Assembly (NCBI GenBank): GCA_001986395.2
Contig: MQVO02000040.1
Span: forward strand, 1 to 64,000
DNA length: 64,000 nt
From: Irpex lacteus
Taxonomy: Eukaryota; Basidiomycota; Agaricomycetes; Polyporales; Irpicaceae
Direction of reading: 5' to 3'
The notes below the pieces were generated by a model that was not told the DNA's origin, ran no database searches, and saw only the letters and a list, made by a program, of their open reading frames with translations. Shown here piece after piece: positions 55,174-64,000 of the stretch (positions are counted from its first letter, which is position 1; each line of letters opens with the position of its first letter). The translations under genes were made by a program, and so were the position numbers.

Positions 55174-56889
55174 CTGTTATCGTAGTCTGGCATGAATTTT
55201 CTCGGCCAAAGTGAAGCTCACAGATCCAATGGTGTGCTCACGACAATTCGAGAGGGTCCAGTCGCAGTCGTGATATAGTGTCCGCGTCGAAATCGGAGAG
55301 ACGAGTGACAGCGAGAATGGCTGTAAGGGTCGGCGGGGCACAGAACCAGGGCACGCACAGTTTGTGTGTTGCACTCCCTAGTGACCATAGTTCCCGCACA
55401 TGATCACCTTGGCATTCGTGTTGATGATTGAGCACCTATGAACGACAATAGTACTAGCAAAGGACGGGGCATCGTGAAACTGGACATATGAACTTACCAA
55501 TCGGCAGAGATGGCAGTAGGCACGGGGAAGGACACGCTAGAGTGTGATACCAGTGAAAAGGGAAGAGCGAGCGTGGTGGAACTGGTGAGAGCAGTCGTTT
55601 GAAGAGAGACGAGGGACCGTCGGCGACTCGGCCGTCTACTACATTTCGCGCGTGGTGTGATTGACGCTGTACAGAACTGCCTTATCGGGTAGTGGAAAGA
55701 AGCGCCTAAGGAGCGCTTTTGTATACCGTGAACGTCCACAACTCTCATCCGGTACCCTTCGCCTTACCACCACCACCACTTCCCTCTCTCCTCACCGGTT
55801 CACATGGATGACACTCATCTCACCTTTGATTTTATACCAGCTCTTTCACATATTGGGACTCTCCGCAACACTCGTGCTCAACGCGCATACTTTCAACCCT
55901 GTGTTCCCGTAGTTGCGCCAAGACCTATGTCTTCCCGCAATGGTGAGTTCGTATGCAAGAGTGAACATTTATTACTCCTGCACTACAATTTTCATAGATA
56001 TGCTGTACCTCGCAAGATTTCAGCCTTCATGCGCTCCACGTTCTGCATCTGCCAATGTGCGTACCCTTCACTCTAAAGTCCCGCAATGATTAACACCCGC
56101 TACGCCGCATGCCCTCGAATCAGACATCCCAGGTGAAACCGGGACCCCTCTAGCACACCAAATGTCGCCAAATGTACGTCAACGGCTTCAATACAGGCGA
56201 CAGTGTACACTCCTACGGAGAAGATTGAGTCGTAGGTAGCCTCGAAGTTTACATCATTGGAGAGGTGCGTGGTTTCTTTGTTCGTTCGTTTTGCATGCGC
56301 TCTCTCGTAATGTCTCATTCACTTGTTCTCCCTTCTGCGACTTTCTCTTCCTCTCTTCCTCCCCCTTTGCTCCCTATCTTCTCCTCTCTTCTCATTCACT
56401 GCCACTCACTATCTGTTTGTGCTTATTCTCACTGTAGGCTCGAGCTGACCACACGGAACAGGCCCTCCTTTAGAAGAACCTCGCACCCGCTAGCGCAAGT
56501 GGTTAAGTGCAATTTCAGGTACAGTTCTCTTGCTGTTGCTATCCCCGTGATGCATCACCCCTCGCCCTTCACTCCGAGGTTCATGTGCAGATTCACTGCT
56601 CTTTTTGTGCATCTCCTGTATCATGTTGTAGTATACCTTCAATACTACAATGTCAAACTCTCATTTGGTTCTAATTTGGTGTGATTTATGCGCTATGCGG
56701 TGGCTATGGGGACTGATTTACCGCTCTATAAGTTGCATTTCGTACTCTATAAACACTCATTACCAACCATTAGTGCTGCACTAGCTCGGCTAGCCCAATA
56801 TACCTTTCTTTTTTAACCTTATTCCAACTAAATTCACTAACACACTATTTGTGACAACTAGGATGAATTCAGTACTCATTAGGTACACA
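55174..56889. other. Intergenic or unresolved region
   Basis: About 1.7 kb with several splice-like signals on the minus strand (around 55190-55440 and 55500-55750) and fragments such as ELWSLGSATHKLCVPW, which might be exons of the split ORF. No family can be named. From about 56300 the sequence is C/T-rich and then A/T-rich without ORFs of note. Confidence 0.3.
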
Positions 56890-57075
56890 TTAGGGTGGGA
56901 GATTTTCCCTGCTGTAGCGCCTGTAGTCGCGAAGTACGACGATGCCGTTGCGGCTTGCGTGGTAGAGGATTATTTCGAAGATCTCGGGGGGTAAATGGGC
57001 GCCAGGTCCGGGGGGAGGGGGAGGAAAGATGGGGAGGCTGAATAGGTCGAGGAAGTGTTGGCGGATGAGGTCCAT
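56890..57075 (-). pseudogene. N-terminal fragment of an F-box family gene
   Basis: The 61-codon frame MDLIRQHFLDLFSLP...HLPPEIFEIILYHASRNG matches the layout of the family N-terminus (MDTIREHARLLYDIF...VPEELFKDILYW). It ends at a stop shortly after the F-box helix, and none of the downstream family blocks follows, so it is a relic or a separate very short gene. Confidence 0.5.
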
Positions 57076-57673
57076 GGTGCTGTGGCTCTGAGACGTGGAA
57101 CGGACAGACAGTCGATGATGGACTTGGACTGCGCTACTTCAGGTGCATGGAAAGAGGACAGTGGTCAATAATGATAGATGATGTATGCGGGCAGTGACTT
57201 ACGCGCTGCGCTTCGTCTCTTGCCAATAAGTATCCCGTGCTTGAGAGATTTGCAATAGTGTGGCCCAGATCTACAAGCAAGGACCAGAACTAAGTTGAGG
57301 TTTTCGACGATCGACGAAGATACTTACTACGGCAATGACGACATAATCCCTGGATCCGTTGAATGACGGTGAGGGTCAACCGCACGGTGTAGCTGGAAAA
57401 TGAACATGAGGCGCACGAACTCGTGGTAAAGCAAAGAATGCAAAAACAAGGACCCACAATGCTCCTTCGATTTGACAGAACCTTGCTAACGCTCGATACT
57501 GTTTGACTGGTTTTGAGAGACTGACTTCATACATGTATCGTTTATGATCTCGGACACTATCCACGAGTAGTAATAGTAGTAATGCACATCCAATGGAGTG
57601 GGATTTTGTGAGAGGGATCTTTCGTCAGACGCTTCACCGTCACGATGGGATAAATGCCGTTACGGTGCGCGTA
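57076..57673. other. Spacer with no recognised gene
   Basis: About 600 bases between the F-box fragment and the end of paralogue 4. A few splice-like signals occur but no frame has a recognisable product. Confidence 0.35.
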
Positions 57674-59372
57674 TCATCGAGCACCAGTGAGTAAAGAAGA
57701 AACGAAATCGAATGAGTCACCCCAGCATTCTCCTTCAACTCAACTATTCAGCATAATACAACGCGTACAAGTATGTATAATACACGTACCGGTGGCCTCC
57801 AACGTCGCAGGATCTATTTCCACATAGGGAGTCGCAGCTATATCCGTCACACCATCCACAGATACGTCCGGAAAGCGATGTTCACGATCCCGTTTACACG
57901 CCAACCGATAGTCACACCCGTTCTGCCAAGGTTTCTTCAGCACAAAATTCCGTTGCACCACAGATTGCAGCACCGCATACGCGTCGAACACAACACACAC
58001 AACGCGGAGCGCACAACGTTGATTGAGGTCTTGCCACAGACGACTAAACTCGGGCGTATGCTGGGCCCGGGGTGGCCCTCTTTGTCCGCCGTGGCGTCGT
58101 GCGGTTATCGTGAGCAGTACCCCGACGATGCGTGTCGGGCGGGGTGAGTTGGGACCGCCGATTCGGAGTTCGAGAGAGCGGGGGTGCGAGTCGCATATAA
58201 ACTCTATTTTGGTGCGTACGGATATGTGGTGGTTTCTGGATACGTCGACGCCGAACGTCGGCATCTTATCGCTTCGGGATGAAGCTAGTAGTTGGCATAG
58301 TGTTCAGCATATACAGTCCGCTCGTGTGGACAGAAGACGGAGACTCACCGCCGGTAAAAACATAAACGCTCGCATAACTGTCGTCGTTGAATGCCTCGTA
58401 ATAGTTCCGGAGAAACAGCATGGCGTCCATCGCCCATTGTTGATCGCGTTCGAGCAACGCACCGTGGACCGGGGAGTCCGCGTACATTGCGAACACGTAC
58501 CACCCGACGACGAAGCTGTCCGTGCACCTCGTGGCTGTCACGCTGATGCTTCGACGTCTAGAAAAGACTGGTATGGGCCGTGGAAGAGTTAACGGGAGTT
58601 TGTCGTTCCATCGCACGTTGGAGAGATCAATGGAGTGTGCCGCGCGAAAGTGCTTCATGTATTTAACGAGGTAAAGGAAGGATGGGAAGGTGAAGCCGCG
58701 CAAGGAGACTTCCCTGTAAGCGGTGGTGAGAGGCGACGGGTCTGCTGTATTAGAGACCGTCCAGTGAGGCGTGTCGAGGCGAATGAGAGGAAAGTCGTCG
58801 GGAGGACCAGTTAGCTCAACTTGCCAGAGTTTGTGGCGCGTGCTCGGAAGATAGACCAGGTCGAGGAATGAGCGAGGCGTATCATAGTAGGACTGTTCTA
58901 TACGTAGCTCCTTGATGAGATCGCAGACTTTGGGGAGATGGGGGCTGCCATGGAGAGCGTATTCCCGGAATGATTTGGCGTGTTCGAGCGACGAGATATG
59001 TACCGTCATGCCGGAGAACATGTACCGACGGCACTGTTTGGCCCAATACCGAGATACGAGGGCGCAGTTTCGTATTGTAGAGGTCGCTCTCAATTGAGCC
59101 TGGACGATTGCTTGTAAGATGGTGTCGTCTCGAAAGGCAACGAAACTCACATCTTGAGTCACTGCAGCATACCACTGGTGAACGTTCTGTGCCCGAGCCG
59201 CTACTCGTGAAGCATAGTAATCCTGCCGGATCCAGGACAAGATGTTCAGAAAGAGTTCCTCGGGAATGGCTGCTCCCAGCGACCGATACATGTTCTCGGC
59301 GTCATATGGCTCGGAGTTGGGCGCGAGGATTTCTTTGACGGCAGGTTGTGTGTCTTCGCTGATCGTACTCAT
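57674..59372 (-). CDS. F-box-like family protein, paralogue 4
   Basis: Three exons (59372-58349, 58284-57790, 57732-57674) with the same intron positions and phases as the other paralogues, 525 residues. It begins MSTISEDTQPAVKE, followed by the F-box-like AAIPEELFLNILSWIRQDYY, an insert with RAQNVHQWYAAVTQDV, then RNCALVSRYWAKQCRRYMFSG. Family blocks: HISSLEHAKSFREYALHGSP, SFLDLVYLPSTRHKL, RLDTPHWTVSN, FVVGWYVFAMYADSPVHGAL, ERDQQWAMDAMLFLRNYYEA, RPTRIVGVLLTI and QRCALRVVCVVF, ending TGECWGDSFDFVSSLLTGAR. It shares the insert after the F-box with paralogue 2. Intact; likely an SCF adaptor. Confidence 0.8.
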
Positions 59373-59939
59373 CGCAGCCGTCTAGGGGATTATGTATGAG
59401 TTATATAATTGATTAGTACAGTGATGAATGGCGAAATCAAGCACGTACTTGCACGCTACGCTTTAGTTTTTGTCGGCGGCCTCTATGTGGGATACTAGTG
59501 ATCGCAGTGATATGATTTGGGTCTACAAAGAATAAGTCAGCTGGCATAGTCAAGAAACGATAGACACCTTACTACGGAAACACGATGAGGGTTATCTGAA
59601 CGATATGGCCGGGAACGCGATCACGAGAAATTTGTGGCAAACCAAAGAGTGTGCAAACAAATATGGACCCACAATGCTCGTTATGTCTGACAAGGCCTTC
59701 CTAACACTGAGCAGAGTGAGATGATATTCAACATATCCTTTGAGATTCCCGCCTTCTTGCGTTCGTGATCGTACACGATCATGCAATCAGGCTAGAGCCA
59801 GCAGTTCTACACCCTCTGTCGCCTTCACATCTTCCTCTGCCAATCTTAACGGGATGAAGCGCGTCCACACCTAAGGCGCGGAGATGAGATGCCAAGCAAG
59901 TGCGGGAGCGCTATTGGCGATGCTGTGATTCTACAAAGC
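59373..59939. other. Spacer, presumed promoter of F-box paralogue 4
   Basis: About 570 bases upstream of the paralogue. Sequence around 59590-59700 (catgagg...gtgcaaacaa...ggacccacaatgctc) resembles 57400-57470 (aacatgagg...caaaaacaaggacccacaatgctc), so part of this flank was duplicated along with the gene copies. Confidence 0.45.
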
Positions 59940-62900
59940 CAAGCAGAGAGGTTTCCCGAGTGCAAGACGCGTGGAGGGGTCGTCGTCACTCGCGGCTATT
60001 ACAGTACCCTCCAGGAGAGATAAATATAGCCGCGCCTGCTGGCGCACATGACGATGGAGGAGTCAGGGAGTTTTCGATGCGATGATGCAAAGGGGACTGC
60101 TGCGAGTGGTAGTCCGAAACCGAGGTTAACTGTGGAGAGTCCAACAATACTATTAGTGCAAGGGTTGGGCGGAGGACTCGAGGTGTAGCCTGAGTATCGT
60201 CCAGGAGAAGAGGACGTTGGTGGTGTATGATACATATCCTGCAGCTTGCTACAGGGGACGACTAAGTATTGCGACCGAAGAGCAAGATAGAGAGGTGGCG
60301 TACTACGCGGCCGAGATTCACCACGAATGCACCACGCACGAAAGGGTATGGGCTATAACTTGAATACTGTGCGCGTCTACGTGTGGTATCCTTGGGATTT
60401 CTGAGTCTCAGTCGATATACGAGGACTGTGAGAAGTTTCAGCGCCCCATATCGCTCTTCAGTTCCTAACGCCCAAAGGTAGACATGAAGTTGGTCGCGTT
60501 TGCGTATGGAACACCACCTATAGCACAACACAATGAATTCAGCTGATTACAGTTTCGCAGACCTTCTGGACTGCACGTACCGGATCCTCACCTCCACCCC
60601 GTCCCTCCGTATCGATACATGGTGACGAGAACCGTATCCACTAGGCTAGGCTTACTCCGTTCCGAGTCGGAAAGCCGGAAGGTGGGGTGTTCAATAAAGA
60701 CGTAGTTGTTCGTTCGGGCTGAGGCTACCAGAGAGTACGCGTACGTGTCCATATTTTGAGCGTAGGTTCAACTACGATATGTACCGTGAATACACAAAAT
60801 TCATCGGTCAATCCACAAAAGACAACCAATGAAGACACGATGACCACTCACCTGGATATCAAACTTGGCGTGGACGCAGGATCCGCAAACTATACATTGG
60901 CATATGTGCACCGAGAATCTGAGTCTTCAACCTTCTCGGCATTGGCATCCGGCGCGTCCATAGAACACAGAACGGCTATGAACACGCGCACAAATGAACA
61001 CCATGAGCATCGTCCCCCGCAGCAGATTATTGGATAGTAAATGCACTCACCTCTTTCAGAAAACGGATCGCAAGTGCGAGAGAGTCGTGGTTCTACGCCG
61101 GCGGAGTCAAGCAGAGAGGTTTGACGCGTGGAGGGGTCGTCGTCACTTGCTGCTCTACCTTCTGGGAGATCTACATATTGCCATGCGCGGTCATGGAGAA
61201 CTTGGAATTTTTGCGATGACCGAAGGTGGGGTAGCCGGTAAACAGGTCGACTTCGAGTTTAAGAATGGGAAGCTCGATGACGCGAGGGTTTCGGATGATA
61301 CCCGGAGGATGAGGATGCTGGCAGTGTATAGTACACGCTCGGGGACTTGACGGCTGTACAAGGAAGTCGGACAACTATAATCAATACGACCGAAGAGCAA
61401 GATAGGGGGATACGTACCACGTGTGCAAGAGTCACCAACAACGCGTCAAGCACAAATGATATGGATCACAGCACTATGCTAGCTCACTGGCAGGAGCACA
61501 TAACTTCCACAAGACACATAGCAATTCGATAACACCGCCTAAGCTAGACTTCTTTCGTACTGGGCGGGAGAGACTGAAGGTGGGGTGTTCGATTTGTTTG
61601 TGTTTTAACAAGTAAAGTCTGTGGTCGTTCGTTTGGGATCAGGCTGCCGGAGTACCCGTAGTTTGAGAACGGTTTCGACTATGATATGTATCGTGAATAC
61701 ACGGAATTCATCGACCAACACACCAAATACAAGGAAATGAAGACACGTTGATTACCACGATAACTCACCTGAGCAACTTGGCGTGATGAGCCTAGCAGGC
61801 TTCACAGAGGCTCCGCGTCATCAAAGCTTCCAACGTTCGAGGACCCGGCGCACAGAGCAAATGAGGAGGAAGTAAGCTACCACTGGGAAGGAGTGTTAAC
61901 ATTAAGTTCCATTTATTAGATCGTGAATGAAGTTGAACTTACCTCTTGTGCATCACCAGCATCCATAACCTCCCCGTTCACCTTCTCAACTCGTTCTGTA
62001 CCCAGGCCTGTCTCCGGAGTGTCTTGGTCGTTAGACGATACATGATACATGGTAATGCGATGATACCACCTTCGTTCCGAGTTGGAGAGACGGAGGAACG
62101 GAAGGTGGGGTGTTCGACCAATCTGGGTTTGAGAGAATGACGTCCGTGGCCGTTCGTTCGGAGTGAGGCTGCCAGAGAGTACTCGTACGTGTCTCCATTT
62201 TTAGCGTAGGTTCGACTACGACATGTATGGCGATCATTAGCCAATACACCAAATACAAGGAAATGAAGATACGTTAATTACCATGCCAGTGATACCTCAC
62301 CTGAGCAACAAACTTGGCGTGATGAGCCTAGCAGGCTTCACAGAGGCCCCGCATCTTCAAAGCTTCCAACGTTCGAGGACCTGGCAGCTCACGAAGCTAT
62401 TGAGGAGAAAGTAAGCTACCACTGGAAAGGAGCATTAACATTACGGTCATCGTGAGTCCCATTGCATTTATTCGATAGTGAGTAAAGTTGAACTTACCTC
62501 TTGCGTATCACTAGCATCCATAACCTCCCCGTTCGCCTCCTGGCTCCTTCTCAACTCGGTTCTGTACGGTCTCCGGAGTGTCTTGGTTGTTAGACGACGC
62601 ATGATATATGGTAATGCGATGATACCACCTTCGTTCCGAGTCGGCGAGACGGAAGGTGGGGTGTTCGACTTGTTTACGTTGTTGAGAGAGTTCGTTCGGG
62701 TTGAGGCTGCGAGAGAGTTGTTCGTAGTTTGAAAACGGTTTCGACTGGGATATGTATCGTGAGTAACGGAATTTATCGACCAACACACGAAAGATGAGGA
62801 AATGAAGATACGATGACAAAGGTGACTACTCACCTGAGCAACTTGGCGTGGACGCAGTCTCGATGAGCCTAGCAGGCTTCACAGAGGCTCTGCATCTTCA

Positions 62901-63110
62901 AACTGAGCGTTCTTAGTGTCCAGCGTTCGAAGACCTAGCAGCTCACGAAGCGCACAGAGTAATTGTGTACAAAAATGAGGAGGAAGTAAGCTACCACTGG
63001 AAAGGAGCATCACGGTCATCGCGCGTCTCATTGCAGTTGTTCGATAGTGAATGAAGTCAAACTTACCTCTTGCGTATCGTCCATAACCTCCACACCCGCC
63101 TCCAGGCTCC
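59940..63110 (-). repeat. Degenerate tandem array of 0.5-1.1-kb units with exon-like structure
   Basis: At least four units recur. Anchors: ggaaggtggggtgttc or its variant at about 60676, 61575, 62099 and 62655; cttggcgtg at about 60866, 61778, 62312 and 62843; gatgagcctagcaggcttc at about 61785, 62321 and 62863; gcagagaggttt plus gcgtggaggggtcgtcgtcac at about 59943 and 61113; accgaagagcaagata at about 60277 and 61388. The two outer units are about 1.1 kb and the inner ones about 0.53 kb. On the minus strand the units contain a shared peptide (EHPTFR...SER or SPTRNEGG) and a piece GEVMDA(S/G)D(T/A)QE followed by gtaagttcaa, as if an exon pair had been duplicated. Frames differ between units, so most copies are decayed. 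The protein family is unknown. Confidence 0.6.
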
Positions 63111-63375
63111 TTCCCAATTGGACGTCTCGGTCGTACGTACGTGCTTGCTCTATCCAGCGTGGGTTTTAGAGTGCTTTGTGGCGGGATAGTGAGATGTATT
63201 TACTGGAAATGAGGTGCAGATTGGAGTATAGAGAGAGCATGCGGATACTGGGAGGGGTCATAGTTGGCAGGAAGAGTGGTTGCGGGATATGTCTACTTGC
63301 CGGTTAGACTCGAGATCTTGATCTCCGAAGGTTGAACTTGTCAACTCTGGCCCAGGGAGACTACTTGCCGGCATC
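63111..63375. other. Spacer with no recognised feature
   Basis: A short unique stretch between the tandem array and the plus-strand ORF that follows, with no supported ORF. Confidence 0.35.
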
Positions 63376-63777
63376 GTGAGTGGTTCCGACTATTCTTTCG
63401 GGAGCGACGACTTCATGGACGCTCAGGCGAGTACAAAACGTCTGTCTTTCAAGAGACACTCTAACCCACACTTACTAGTTTCGCGGACGAAGACATCTGT
63501 CTTCCTTGCAGGCCCGCTCGAAACTGCAGACTTCGAGGACTTAGAGCTATGCCCACGGCGACCAATGGAGTCGCATTTCGTTTGGCTCATGGCTGTGGTT
63601 CAAAAGTGGCAAGACAATCCTGAAGATGTTGATCAGCTTTTCATTAGAAAGGCAGACCCAAAAACAAACTCGCCTGGTATTGCACGTCGATGTGGACCAA
63701 GTCCAAGCAACGCATCCAACGGCCCGCGTCCGCCACGACATCGAGACCGTCACGAACACGCTACGTCACATCTGTGA
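63376..63777 (+). CDS. Hypothetical ORF of 133 codons
   Basis: Open frame from near 63376 (no strong start context; a first clear ATG is at 63415, MDAQASTKRLSFK) to TGA 63775-63777. It includes FLAGPLETADFEDLELCPRR and SHFVWLMAVVQKWQDNPED, which look protein-like, then a basic His/Arg/Pro-rich end. An intron between 63426 and 63480 (ending cttactag) is possible and would change the frame. No family recognised; it may be an exon of a gene continuing beyond the window. Confidence 0.3.
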   Translation: MSGSDYSFGSDDFMDAQASTKRLSFKRHSNPHLLVSRTKTSVFLAGPLETADFEDLELCPRRPMESHFVWLMAVVQKWQDNPEDVDQLFIRKADPKTNSPGIARRCGPSPSNASNGPRPPRHRDRHEHATSHL

Positions 63778-63984
63778 CGCACGCGCCATCGTCCTATAGT
63801 CTATGACAACGTCGGCTGGCTCTCGACTCTGACACGCGCATACATCTTGCATCGACCCCAAGTCTCTTGTGACGCACTTACCAACACGCCCAATAGCCTG
63901 TGACGAGCTCTGTGCCGACGCCAACTGGCTCCCGGCTGTATACAACCATGACACGCGTGCATTCGATGACAAGCTCATATACAC
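63778..63984. other. Window end, short imperfect repeats
   Basis: The last 200 bases contain recurring gtgacgca/gtgacgag and ctggctc motifs (63775-63785, 63813, 63869, 63901, 63928), a degenerate tandem repeat of about 95-125 bp. No gene can be assigned. Confidence 0.35.
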
Positions 63985-64000
63985 ACCAGAGTCCGTCGTG

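Noticed and set aside
60590..63110. CRISPR-like array
   Set aside because: Units are 0.5-1.1 kb, imperfect and exon-bearing, and the organism is a eukaryote.

Overview
This window is one end of a chromosome from a filamentous basidiomycete fungus, most likely an Agaricomycete. The evidence is intron-dense genes with 40-75 nt GT-AG introns, Plavaka-type transposases, accessory genes resembling the DUF6698 and DUF6532 families, a Ty3/gypsy element of a type I associate with mushroom genomes, and fungal core genes. Species cannot be named from the sequence. The first 58 bases are a telomeric array of the 5-base unit CCTAA (TTAGG on the other strand), so the window reads from the chromosome tip inward.

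Layout. (1) 0.8-15.7 kb holds ordinary cellular genes, all on the minus strand: a WDR48/UAF1-like (Bun107) WD40 plus DUF3337 gene, a C2-domain membrane protein, and the coatomer delta subunit. The WDR48 gene is split in its conserved C-terminal exon by a 3.9-kb Mutator-like element (MULE) with about 190-bp inverted repeats, a perfect 9-bp target duplication and a MULE/SWIM transposase carrying one in-frame stop. (2) 17.4-19.0 kb holds the first of four F-box-like paralogues with an identical three-exon structure. (3) 19.7-35.7 kb holds two Plavaka-type transposase genes, each next to an accessory gene (DUF6532-like and DUF6698-like), plus a small coiled-coil gene. (4) 36.2-40.3 kb holds two more F-box paralogues. 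(5) 40.65-54.97 kb is one very large Ty3/gypsy LTR retrotransposon (14.3 kb) with two 1,093-bp LTRs that look identical by eye, and with an unusual extra region of about 4.8 kb between protease and reverse transcriptase. (6) 55-59.4 kb holds an F-box fragment and the fourth full F-box paralogue. (7) 59.9-63.1 kb is a degenerate tandem array of 0.5-1.1-kb units that once had exon/intron structure on the minus strand. A short unknown ORF lies at the inner edge.

Overall this is a mosaic subtelomere: core genes lie unusually close to the tip, and further in are lineage-specific F-box genes interleaved with DNA transposons and one apparently very young retrotransposon. No functional system links the host genes. 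The recurring themes are transposon/accessory-gene pairing, a local gene-family expansion and transposon damage to a conserved gene. Intron boundaries given as exact were worked out by codon phase; those given as approximate were not fully resolved.
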